Below, piece after piece: positions 39,286-46,328 of a stretch of 64,000 bases of DNA. A program made the translations under genes and the position numbers. The stretch is from contig JAJPHD010000010.1 of NCBI GenBank assembly GCA_021325455.1, forward strand, positions 124,001-188,000. The letters are read 5' to 3'. Under the pieces are notes generated by a model. It did no database searches, was not told where the DNA came from, and saw only the letters and a program-made list of their open reading frames with translations. The first letter of the stretch is position 1, and each line of letters begins with the position of its first letter. Source of the stretch: Actinomycetota bacterium. GTDB taxonomy: Bacteria; Actinomycetota; Acidimicrobiia; Acidimicrobiales; JAJPHD01.

Positions 39286-39945
39286 CTACAAGTCCCGGGA
39301 GGGGTGGGCCTGCCGCTCGGCCAGCCGGGCCGCGAAGGCGGCGGCCTCGGAGCGTCTTGTCATGCCCAGCTTGGCCAGCACGTTGGACATGTAGTTCTTC
39401 ACCGTCTTCTCGGCCAGGTACATTCTCTCGCCGATCTGGCGGTTCGTGAGACCCTCGGCCACGAGGTCCAGGATGCGGCGCTCCTGCTCGGAGAGCCGGG
39501 CCAGGCGGGGGTCCTCAGCCCGCCCCGAGCGCAGCCGGTCCAGCACCCTGGCCGTGAGCTTGGGGTCCAGGAGGGAGCCACCGGCGGCCACCTTGCGGAT
39601 GTCCTGCACCAGGTCCTGGCCCCGGATCTGCTTGAGCACGTAGCCCGAGGCCCCCGCCACGACCGAAGCCAGGAGGGCTTCGTCGTCGGCATACGAGGTG
39701 AGCATCAGGCAGGCCACCTCCGGGTAGGCCGAGCGGATGTCGCGGCACACCTCGATCCCGTCCCCGTCCGGGAGGCGCACGTCCAGCACCGCCACGTCGG
39801 GACGCAAGTGGGGGATGCGGTCCAGGGCCTCGGCCGCCGTGGCCGCCTCCCCCACCACCTGTATGTCCTCGGCCGCCCACAGCAGGTCCCGAATCCCCCG
39901 GCGCACCAGCTCGTGATCGTCCAGCAGGAAGACCCGCACCGTCAC
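39286..39945 (-). CDS. NarL/LuxR-family response regulator, DosR/DevR-like
   Basis: Receiver plus LuxR-type HTH regulator of 219 residues from the GTG at 39945 (225 from an ATG at 39963). It is strikingly similar to mycobacterial DosR: VFLLDDHELVRRGIRDLL, phospho-Asp in VAVLDVRLPDGDGIEVCRDI, ASGYVLKQIRG, and the recognition region EGLTNRQIGERMYLAEKTVKNYMSNVLAKLG. The Lys and Asn of TVKNY that contact DNA in DosR are kept. A CATGAT hexamer six bases before GTG 39945 favours that start and a leaderless mRNA. It is divergent from the DosS-like kinase and is the obvious candidate to bind the boxes. Confidence 0.92.
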   Translation of the reverse strand: MTVRVFLLDDHELVRRGIRDLLWAAEDIQVVGEAATAAEALDRIPHLRPDVAVLDVRLPDGDGIEVCRDIRSAYPEVACLMLTSYADDEALLASVVAGASGYVLKQIRGQDLVQDIRKVAAGGSLLDPKLTARVLDRLRSGRAEDPRLARLSEQERRILDLVAEGLTNRQIGERMYLAEKTVKNYMSNVLAKLGMTRRSEAAAFAARLAERQAHPSRDL

Positions 39946-39977
39946 ACCCCCATCATGGCTCATCTACCATCGCTGCC

Positions 39978-41117
39978 GTGCCGTACCACGCCATAGAGGA
40001 TCCCAAGCAACTGCAGGCCCTCCTGGACGCGGCACTTCTCGTGGAGTCGGACCTCGACCTTCCTGCCATCCTGCAGCACGTGCTGGGAGCGGCCACGTCC
40101 CTCACCGGCGCCCGCTACGGCGCCCTGGGCGTGCTCGACCGGTCCGGCCAGGGACTGGCGGACTTCCACACGATAGGAGCGGACCCCGGGTTCTGCCAGG
40201 GGCGCCTTCCCGAGGGAAAGGGGGTCCTCGGCCTCCTCATCACTGATCCCCGCCCGCTGCGGCTCGAGGAGCTCACCACCCACCCCCGTTCCGTCGGCTT
40301 CCCCCCGGGCCACCCGCCCATGCACAGCTTCCTCGGCGTACCCATCCGCGTCCGGGGCGAGGTGTTCGGCAACCTCTACCTGGCCGACAAGGAGGCAGGC
40401 GACCAGTTCACCCTGGCTGACGAGCAGCTGGTGATGAGCGTGGCCGTGGCCGCCGGCATGGCCATCCACAATGCTCGCCTGGTGGACCGCCTGGCCGAGC
40501 TGTCCCGCCTGGAGGACAGGGAACGGATAGCCAGGGACCTGCACGACACCGTGATCCAGCGCCTCTTCGCCACGGGGCTGCGCCTCCAAGGGCTCGCCGG
40601 CATGTTCCAGGTGCCCGAGGTGGCAAGAAGGGTGCAAATGGCCATAGACGACCTGGACGAGACCATCCGGGAGATACGCACCACCATCTTCGCTCTGTCC
40701 ACCTCGGGGGACAGCCTCCGGGGCCGGATCACGAGCGTGGTGGAGGAGGCGGCTGGTTCCCTCGGTTTCCGCCCTGAGGTCCATCTGGACGGGCCCCTCG
40801 ACTCCACGGTCCCTGGCCACGTCGGTGACCACCTGACGGCGGCATTGCGAGAGGCGCTGGCCAATGTGGGCCGCCACGCCAGGGCCCGCTCGGTCAAGGT
40901 CCTGGTGGCGGTGCGCGATGCCTCTGAGCTCGTACTGGAGGTGACAGACGATGGGCTGGGCATCTCCGACCAGGGAGAGAGGAAGGGCCTGGGCCTGGCC
41001 AACATGGCCAGCCGGGCCCGCTCCCTCGGCGGCACCATGGCGGTGGCCCCGGGAGATGGAGGCGGCACCGTGCTCACCTGGAGCGTCCCCTTGAACCGGG
41101 ACCGGGCAGAGGCCTAA
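39978..41117 (+). CDS. GAF-domain histidine kinase, DosS/DevS-like with a single GAF domain
   Basis: A 379-residue soluble kinase. One GAF domain (about residues 25-165) contains VGFPPGHPPMHSFLGVPIRV and FGNLYLADKEAG, the stretch that in DevS/DosT holds the haem-ligating histidine (recalled as H149/H147). The HisKA_3 segment is RERIARDLHDTVIQRLFATGL (His189), followed by an HATPase domain with TDDGLGI and GLGLANMASRA. Mycobacterial DevS/DosT have two GAF domains and about 575 residues; this one lacks the second. GTG start lies seven bases after TACCAT, again leaderless-like. Confidence 0.9.
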   Translation: MPYHAIEDPKQLQALLDAALLVESDLDLPAILQHVLGAATSLTGARYGALGVLDRSGQGLADFHTIGADPGFCQGRLPEGKGVLGLLITDPRPLRLEELTTHPRSVGFPPGHPPMHSFLGVPIRVRGEVFGNLYLADKEAGDQFTLADEQLVMSVAVAAGMAIHNARLVDRLAELSRLEDRERIARDLHDTVIQRLFATGLRLQGLAGMFQVPEVARRVQMAIDDLDETIREIRTTIFALSTSGDSLRGRITSVVEEAAGSLGFRPEVHLDGPLDSTVPGHVGDHLTAALREALANVGRHARARSVKVLVAVRDASELVLEVTDDGLGISDQGERKGLGLANMASRARSLGGTMAVAPGDGGGTVLTWSVPLNRDRAEA

Positions 41118-41181
41118 GCGACCACCAGCACCGGTCGGCGGGACGGGGGCATCGCCTCGCGACCCGGCCTGGGACCGGGGC

Positions 41182-41598
41182 TCACCGCGTGACCAGTACC
41201 GGGCAGTGCGACAGGTGGAGGACCTTGTGGCTCACGCTGCCCAGGACCAGGCCGGCCAGGTCAGAGTGGCCCCGGGTGCCCATGATGATCAAGGAAGAGC
41301 CTGACTCGTCGGCCTCGGCCACGATCTCCAGGGCGGCCCGCCCCACGAGCGCCCTGCGGCACGAGGCTGTGGCCTTGGCCCCGGCTGTCCGCAGCGCGCC
41401 TGCCACACCCTCCACCAGGCTCTGGGCGTCGTTCCAGTCCTCGGTGTCGTAGGGCCCCAGCCTGCCTCCGTAGGCCTCCTCCACGACGTGGACCACGCGC
41501 ACCTCGGACCCGGCCAGGAGAGCCAGCTCCCTGGCCACCTCCTGGGCCCGCTTGGCGTGCTCCGACCAATCCACGGCCAGCACGAGCTTCTCGTACAT
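41182..41598 (-). CDS. Universal stress protein (UspA family), single domain
   Basis: A 138-residue Usp protein: KLVLAVDWSEHAKRAQEVAREL at the start and the ATP-binding signature IIMGTRGHSDLAGLVLGSVSHKVL (G-2x-G-9x-G(S/T)) at the end, so nucleotide binding is expected. ATG at 41598 is preceded by a GAGGAGGAGGG tract. A box at 41668-41681 sits 70 bases upstream. Usp proteins are a hallmark of the mycobacterial DosR regulon. Confidence 0.92.
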   Translation of the reverse strand: MYEKLVLAVDWSEHAKRAQEVARELALLAGSEVRVVHVVEEAYGGRLGPYDTEDWNDAQSLVEGVAGALRTAGAKATASCRRALVGRAALEIVAEADESGSSLIIMGTRGHSDLAGLVLGSVSHKVLHLSHCPVLVTR

Positions 41599-41667
41599 CT
41601 CCCTCCTCCTCTCCAAGAGCCCGCAAGCAACTGCCGCCAGCTTCACCCCCGGGAGGGGGAGGCCCCA

Positions 41668-41681
41668 GGGCCTTTGGTCCC
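41668..41681. promoter_or_regulatory. DosR-like box 3 (usp 41182-41598)
   Basis: Minus-strand GGGACCAAAGGCCC, identical over 14 bases to the box before the cytochrome b6-like gene 17 kb away. A GAAGCT hexamer follows after 23 bases (41639-41644, minus strand), placing the start of transcription about 33 bases before the usp ATG. Confidence 0.65.
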
Positions 41682-41697
41682 TCGGAGGCATCGGGTC

Positions 41698-42144
41698 TCA
41701 CAGGGGGTGGGTCGAGACCCGGCGGCCCGTGACGGAATCCAGCTCGATGGCAACCAGGTACGGCCTCGTCCCTGCAGCCCAGGCCTGCAGCCCGGCCATC
41801 ACGGCAGGCATGCGGTCATAGACGACCGCTGACCGGCCCACGACAAGAACGCTCCAGCCGGTCCTTGTGGCCGGATCGACCTCGTCCACCTCGAAGCCCA
41901 GGACCTCCCCACGGAAGGCCGCTCCCAGCTTGGACCCCACTCCCGTGAAGAAGAGGATCCTTCCCTCGGCGACACGGTAGGCGACGGGAAGGGCAACAGG
42001 TCGGCCGCCCGTCGCCATCACCACCCGCCCTATCCGGGATTCGGCCAGGAGCCGGAGGCATGTCTCCCGCCCCAACGTCTCCAGCCCGTCCGGGCCGACC
42101 AGGTACCCGGTGCTTCCTCCCGGCGACGGCTCCCCTGGCTCCAC
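41698..42144 (-). CDS. PNPOx-like flavin-binding protein 3
   Basis: A 148-residue split-barrel protein with RIGRVVMATGGRPVALPVAYRV, FFTGVGSKLGAAF, LGFEVDEVDPATRTGWSVLVVG and LDSVTGRRV. It is a minimal single-domain member of the group. GTG start lies six bases after CATGAT (42151-42156, minus strand), with a box 24 bases further upstream; no Shine-Dalgarno sequence is evident, so a leaderless transcript is predicted. It shares its regulatory region with the divergent CBS gene. Confidence 0.83.
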   Translation of the reverse strand: MEPGEPSPGGSTGYLVGPDGLETLGRETCLRLLAESRIGRVVMATGGRPVALPVAYRVAEGRILFFTGVGSKLGAAFRGEVLGFEVDEVDPATRTGWSVLVVGRSAVVYDRMPAVMAGLQAWAAGTRPYLVAIELDSVTGRRVSTHPL

Positions 42145-42180
42145 ACGGCCATCATGGAACTGCCTCTGCCAAAGCGGCTA

Positions 42181-42195
42181 GGGCCCTTCGGCCCT
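42181..42195. promoter_or_regulatory. DosR-like box 4, shared by divergent PNPOx and CBS genes
   Basis: GGGCCCTTCGGCCCT is centred between two divergent genes. It is 24 bases from the CATGAT of the minus-strand gene and 22 bases from the CAAGGT of the plus-strand gene. Each hexamer is six bases from its start codon. One palindromic site could therefore drive two leaderless promoters symmetrically. Confidence 0.6.
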
Positions 42196-42229
42196 GGTCC
42201 CCCCTCGGGCCCGGAGGCAAGGTGGGCTC

Positions 42230-42724
42230 GTGACGGTGGACAAGGATGTGCTGGCTCAGGTAAGGACTCCCTTGGAGGAGGTCACCATGCGGGCCCTGGT
42301 CTCGGTGCCGCCAACCTGCGACCTTCAAGAGGCAGCTACCCGCATGAGGACCGCCTCGACATCCACTCTGGTGGTGGAGGGCACCCCCCCTGGCCTGGTC
42401 ACCGAGCGGGACCTGGCCCACGGGCTGGCCGAGGGCCTGGGCCCGAAGGCCCCCGTGGCCGCTGTGACCAGCCCCCACCCCATATGGGTCACCCCCACCA
42501 CGACCCTGGGAGAGGCAGCCGGCATCATGGTCCGCCACGGGGTCCGCCACATCGTGGTCATCAACCCGCTGGGCGAGCCCATCGGCGTCGTGTCCATGCG
42601 CGATATCCTCCCCGTCCTGCTGAGGCCCCTGGGGGTGACCGCTTCGGGGGGCTTGGGGAGCAGCCCTACCCCCCGGGATGACCCCTGCCTGGCCGGCCAG
42701 GCCCCGTTGCCCGAGCCTGACTGA
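42230..42724 (+). CDS. CBS-domain pair protein (Hrp1-like)
   Basis: A 164-residue protein with tandem CBS motifs: MRTASTSTLVVEGTPPGLVTERDLA and IMVRHGVRHIVVINPLGEPIGVVSMRDIL. The domain layout matches Hrp1 (Rv2626c), the hypoxic response protein of the mycobacterial DosR regulon. GTG start follows CAAGGT by six bases. A Gly/Pro-rich tail of about 30 residues ends the protein. It converges on the two-domain Usp gene. Confidence 0.87.
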   Translation: MTVDKDVLAQVRTPLEEVTMRALVSVPPTCDLQEAATRMRTASTSTLVVEGTPPGLVTERDLAHGLAEGLGPKAPVAAVTSPHPIWVTPTTTLGEAAGIMVRHGVRHIVVINPLGEPIGVVSMRDILPVLLRPLGVTASGGLGSSPTPRDDPCLAGQAPLPEPD

Positions 42725-42779
42725 GCGCGCAGGAACCCGGACGGCCCGGGCAGCCCTGCTGCACCCCGGTCTCACGGCA

Positions 42780-43640
42780 CTAGCTCCCGGTCGCCTGCGG
42801 CACGGCCAGGACGGGCACGCCGGCCAGGTGGAGGACCCTGTGCAGGGTGCTGCCGAGCACGAGGGAGCCGAGGTCGGAGCGACCCCTCGTGCCCATTGCT
42901 ATGAGGGCCGCCCCCCGAGCCGTCGCCTGGCCCACTATCTCCCGAGCGACCGTCCCCCTCTGGCAACGGTGAACGTCGCCCGTGGCCTTGGCTCCCCTCC
43001 TGTGCAGGTCGGCCACTGCACGTTTCACGATCCCCATGGCGTCCTCGAACAGCTCGAGGTCGTAGCCACCTCCCCTCACCACCTCGTACTCGGCGCAGTG
43101 AAGGACATGGACCTCCCCGTCCACGCTGCGAGCCAGCTGCCCGGCGGCATCCAGCGCACCTTCCGCCCCCTGGGAGCCGTCAGTGGCAAGCAGGATGCTG
43201 TGGAAGGAGATGGGGGCATCGTCCCGGTGGACCAGCAGCACCGGTAGGAAGCCGAGGTGGAGAACCTGGTGGCTGACGCTACCAAGGGTGGCCCCGGCCA
43301 GGTCCGAGAGCCCCCTGGTGCCCATGATGATCACAGAAGCCCGGAACCGCGCCGCCTCGTCCCGGATCTCGTTGGCCGTGTGCCCCCTCAGCGCGCACCG
43401 GCAGGAACCGGAAGCCTCGATGCCCGCCTCCCTGAGCTCGGCCACCGTCCTGTCCACGGCCTCCTTGGCCCAGGTGCGATCGCTCAGGTCGACGGGGCTG
43501 AGCTTCCTCCCGTAGCCCCGCTCCACCACCTGCAGCAGGCGAAGCTCGCTTCCCGCCGTGAGGGCCAGGGCCCGACCTGCTTCGAGGGCTCGCTGCGAAT
43601 GGGCTGACCCGTCCACAGCCATGAGGACCCTTTCGAACAC
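42780..43640 (-). CDS. Universal stress protein, tandem two-domain
   Basis: A 286-residue protein with two Usp domains. Domain 1 (VLMAVDGSAHSQRALEAG ... IIMGTRGLSDLAGATLGSVSHQVL) and domain 2 (ILLATDGSQGAEGALDAAGQ ... IAMGTRGRSDLGSLVLGSTLHRVL) each retain the ATP-binding signature. The tandem architecture is the same as mycobacterial Rv2005c/Rv2623. GTG start 18 bases after the preceding usp stop, implying a two-gene transcript from the box at 44157. Confidence 0.92.
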   Translation of the reverse strand: MFERVLMAVDGSAHSQRALEAGRALALTAGSELRLLQVVERGYGRKLSPVDLSDRTWAKEAVDRTVAELREAGIEASGSCRCALRGHTANEIRDEAARFRASVIIMGTRGLSDLAGATLGSVSHQVLHLGFLPVLLVHRDDAPISFHSILLATDGSQGAEGALDAAGQLARSVDGEVHVLHCAEYEVVRGGGYDLELFEDAMGIVKRAVADLHRRGAKATGDVHRCQRGTVAREIVGQATARGAALIAMGTRGRSDLGSLVLGSTLHRVLHLAGVPVLAVPQATGS

Positions 43641-43658
43641 GCCACCCCTCCGGCCCAG

Positions 43659-44078
43659 CTAGTGCACCACGAGCACTGGACAGGGAGCCAGCTGCACCAC
43701 CTTGTGGCTCACACTGCCCAGGAGCAAGCCCGCCAGGTTTCCGTGGCCTCGGCTGCCCATCACCACGAGGTCGGCGTTCATGTCAGCCACCTGCTCCAGC
43801 AGCGCCGCCGCCACGTATCCCGCGGCCGCCCGAGCGAGCACCGCCTCGGTACTGACGCCTTCGGCCTCGAGCCGCTGGGCCGCCTCGCCTACGAGAGCGT
43901 GGGGGCCGGGCAGATCCTCGTCCGGTACCAGCCCGGCCGCCCCACCGATCATCCCCACCTCCACCACATGGACGGCCCGGACCGACCCGCCGGACAACCG
44001 AGCCAGTCCGCCAGCTGCCTCGACGGCCCGTTTGGAGTAGTCCGACCCGTCTACCGCCACGAGGATCCTGTCGAACAT
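43659..44078 (-). CDS. Universal stress protein (UspA family), single domain
   Basis: A 139-residue Usp protein: RILVAVDGSDYSKRAVEAAGG and VVMGSRGHGNLAGLLLGSVSHKVVQ with a complete ATP-binding signature. ATG at 44078 follows AGGGCAGG. It is the first gene of a two-usp unit, with a box 79 bases upstream of the start. Confidence 0.92.
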   Translation of the reverse strand: MFDRILVAVDGSDYSKRAVEAAGGLARLSGGSVRAVHVVEVGMIGGAAGLVPDEDLPGPHALVGEAAQRLEAEGVSTEAVLARAAAGYVAAALLEQVADMNADLVVMGSRGHGNLAGLLLGSVSHKVVQLAPCPVLVVH

Positions 44079-44156
44079 GTTGCCCTGCCCTTTCTCCCGC
44101 TCGACCCGGCGAGCGGCGACAAGGGGAGCAAAACCCCACCACAGGTGGCCCAACAG

Positions 44157-44169
44157 GGGCAAAGGTCCC
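44157..44169. promoter_or_regulatory. DosR-like box 5 (usp-usp unit)
   Basis: Minus-strand GGGACCTTTGCCC, a slightly degenerate form (the second arm has GCCC instead of GGCCC). No good NANNNT hexamer lies at the expected 22-24 base spacing; TTTGCT is the nearest. It is therefore a weaker candidate than the others. Confidence 0.45.
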
Positions 44170-44189
44170 GAACCTGGCAGGCCCGGATC

Positions 44190-44204
44190 AGGACCTTCGG
44201 CCCT
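44190..44204. promoter_or_regulatory. DosR-like box 6 (PNPOx 44265-44702)
   Basis: AGGACCTTCGGCCCT on the plus strand. Exactly 22 bases downstream is CAAGGT (44227-44232), the same hexamer as at the CBS gene. The predicted transcript start is about 26 bases before the PNPOx ATG, leaving room for its CGGAGG ribosome site. Confidence 0.6.
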
Positions 44205-44264
44205 GCGTCCGGACCGTGCGCCTAGCCAAGGTCAAGGAGGAGCGTTGAAAGGATCGGAGGACCC

Positions 44265-44702
44265 ATGGTCGTCGTGGATGGCATGGGCGAGCGGGAATGC
44301 CGGGACTTGCTCGCCAGCCAGAGGTTTGGCCGGCTCGCCGTGGTGAGAGAAGGGCGTCCCCAGGTCTTCCTGGTGAGCTACACCCTCGACCTCAGTGGGG
44401 CCGTCGTGTTCGAGGCCGACCGTCCCCAGGGGCTGGCCGGGGTGAGCAACCACCACGTGACCTTCGAGGTGGACCATGTCGAGCCGGACGGTGCCGGCTG
44501 GTGCGTCGTCGTCCAGGGGGTGGTCCACCAGACGAGTGCCACCTCGCTTCGTTTCGCCCCCGGGGCCAAGCGACCCCTGCGGGACGCTTACCTGATGCGC
44601 ATACATACGACCAAGCTGGCGGGCCGGCGGCTGACGGCCGAGGGGGCCTCTCCCGCGAAAGGATCGGCAGCATCAGCCAGCAGCCTTCTCTCGCCAGCCT
44701 GA
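44265..44702 (+). CDS. PNPOx-like protein 4, divergent cofactor site
   Basis: A 145-residue split-barrel protein with RFGRLAVVREGRPQVFLVSYTL, HHVTFEVDHVEPDGAGWCVVVQGVV and TKLAGRRLTA. The G-(S/T)-K-L segment present in the other four paralogues is replaced by DRPQGLAGV, so flavin binding may differ or be lost. ATG is preceded by CGGAGG. Downstream lies the sigma-factor gene in the same orientation with its own box. Confidence 0.8.
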   Translation: MVVVDGMGERECRDLLASQRFGRLAVVREGRPQVFLVSYTLDLSGAVVFEADRPQGLAGVSNHHVTFEVDHVEPDGAGWCVVVQGVVHQTSATSLRFAPGAKRPLRDAYLMRIHTTKLAGRRLTAEGASPAKGSAASASSLLSPA

Positions 44703-44756
44703 GGAGCCCGAGGCGCCGCCAGGCTCCGGACCGGATCCGCTGAGGATACCGCCCTA

Positions 44757-44771
44757 GGGACTTTCGGCCCT
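44757..44771. promoter_or_regulatory. DosR-like box 7 (sigma-factor gene)
   Basis: GGGACTTTCGGCCCT has the GGGACT arm of the mycobacterial box. A TAGCAT hexamer begins 22 bases downstream (44794-44799) and is followed after six bases by ATG 44806. It suggests that the regulator controls an alternative sigma factor directly. Confidence 0.65.
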
Positions 44772-44835
44772 GCCCGCCGATGTGGACCTCCTTTAGCATC
44801 CCGAGATGGAGTTCTCGCCGAGGAGGGGAGATCCG

Positions 44836-45783
44836 ATGAGCGGGACCGTTCCTGACGGCTGGGACGAGGAGCCAGAGCCCATGCCGGCCCCTCCGGCACC
44901 GGACTCACTGGGCCGCTACCTGGGCGAGATCGGTGGCCACCAGCTCCTGCGCCGTGACGAGGAGGCCAGGCTGAGCAGGGAGATCCAGCAGGGCTTGGCG
45001 GCCAGCGCTCAGCTGGCGGGCCGACGCCACCTGGGACGGTCCGCCCAGGCCCATCTCCGTCGGGAGATGCTGCGGGGAGAGGAGGCTCAGAGAAGGCTCG
45101 TCGTGGCCAACCTGAGGCTGGTCGTGTCGATCGCCAAGCGTTACCAGCACCACGGCTTGGATCTGGCCGACCTCATCCAGGAAGGGAACCTGGGGCTCAT
45201 GAGCGCTGCCAAGCGCTTCCACGGGGAGCTGGGGTTCAAGTTCTCCACCTACGCCACCTGGTGGATCCGGCGAGCCATCATCGGCGCCATCGCCGAGAGC
45301 GGCTCGACGATCCGCTTCCCCCGGCGCGCCCATGAGCAGGTGGCCACCCTGGGGAGAGCAGAGGAGCTCCTGAGGCACCGCCTGGGGCGCACTCCCTCTG
45401 TGGCGGAGCTGGCAGGAGAAGTGGGTATGGACCCCAGCCAGGTGACCACCACCTTGCGGTCCGACCGGCAGCTCACGTCCCTTTCCTCACCAGTGGGCGA
45501 CAATGGGGGGGAGCTGCAGGACTGGGTGGCCGATCCATCGGCCGGTCCCGACCTCGTCGCCGTCAGCCGGTCCGTCGCCAGCGAGGTACGCCGACTCCTG
45601 GCCTCCCTGCCCCCGCTCGAAGCGACCGTCATCACCCAGCGGTTCGGGCTCGACGGCGAGGAGCCCCGCACCCTGGCCGAGACGGCCAGCACCATCGGGG
45701 TCTCTACCGAGCGGGTCCGCCAGATCGAGGGCCGCGCCCTCAGCCGCCTCCGGCGGATCCCGGAGTGGAGGGGGGTGGCCTGA
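44836..45783 (+). CDS. RNA polymerase sigma-70 family factor (group 2, SigB/RpoS-like)
   Basis: A 315-residue factor with regions 1.2 (DSLGRYLGEIGGHQLLRRDEEARL), 2 (NLRLVVSIAKRY, DLIQEGNLGLMSAAKRF, KFSTYATWWIRRAI), 3 (GRTPSVAELAGEVGM) and 4 (RFGLDGEEPRTLAETASTIGVSTERVRQIE). All core motifs of primary-type sigmas are present; the long N-terminal region of the housekeeping sigma is absent. ATG 44836 follows AGGAGGGGAG. An upstream in-frame ATG (44806) fits a leaderless promoter, so two N-termini are possible. Box 7 precedes it. Confidence 0.92.
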   Translation: MSGTVPDGWDEEPEPMPAPPAPDSLGRYLGEIGGHQLLRRDEEARLSREIQQGLAASAQLAGRRHLGRSAQAHLRREMLRGEEAQRRLVVANLRLVVSIAKRYQHHGLDLADLIQEGNLGLMSAAKRFHGELGFKFSTYATWWIRRAIIGAIAESGSTIRFPRRAHEQVATLGRAEELLRHRLGRTPSVAELAGEVGMDPSQVTTTLRSDRQLTSLSSPVGDNGGELQDWVADPSAGPDLVAVSRSVASEVRRLLASLPPLEATVITQRFGLDGEEPRTLAETASTIGVSTERVRQIEGRALSRLRRIPEWRGVA

Positions 45784-45816
45784 GCCGCTGAGCCGGTGGC
45801 CGCCGGGAGGCGAGGC

Positions 45817-46328
45817 TCACCTCGGGGTCGGTCGCCTTCCTTCCGCCTGGCCGGGGGGCACGATCAGCACCGGGCAGGGGGAGTGATGAGCACAGGCCTG
45901 GCTCACGGACCCCAGCAGGAGGCCCGAGAAGCCACCCCGGCCGCGACTCCCACCACCAGCAGGTCCGCCCCCTCGGCCGCCTGGACGAGCGCCTTGGCGG
46001 GGTGGTCCTCGATCACCTGGGCCACTACCTGGGTATCGCCCGGCACCCTCTTCAGGATCCGGGCCAGCCGCTCCTTGGCCTCGAGGGCAGCGTCCTCGGC
46101 GAGGGTGGGTGGCGGTGGGGGGACCATGCCCGTGGGAGTGCCGTAGTAGTACTCGGGCACGTGCCAGGCCAGGACCGCATGGAGGGTCGCTCCCCGGTAC
46201 CTGGCCTCCTCGACCGCCATTTGGAGGGCTTGCAGCGAACCGGCCGAGCCGTCCACGCCCACCACTACACGTCCACGGCTCCCTCCCGGGGGCGCCTCAG
46301 CAGGTGGCTCATCTCGACCGGCGCTCAT
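45817..46328 (-). pseudogene. Universal stress protein gene interrupted by a one-base frameshift
   Basis: The reading frame from the ATG at 46328 encodes a Usp protein (VVVGVDGSAGSLQALQMAVEEA) but leaves the family frame at DLLVVG, ending early at 45903. Moving one base at about 45948-45951, in a GGG/CCC run, restores SRGRGGFSGLLLGSVSQACA and CPVLIVPP to a stop at 45817, the complete ATP-binding signature. A single base is therefore missing relative to an intact gene of about 170 codons. It is either a recent lesion or a homopolymer sequencing error. It has its own box and TAGGAT hexamer. Confidence 0.85.
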
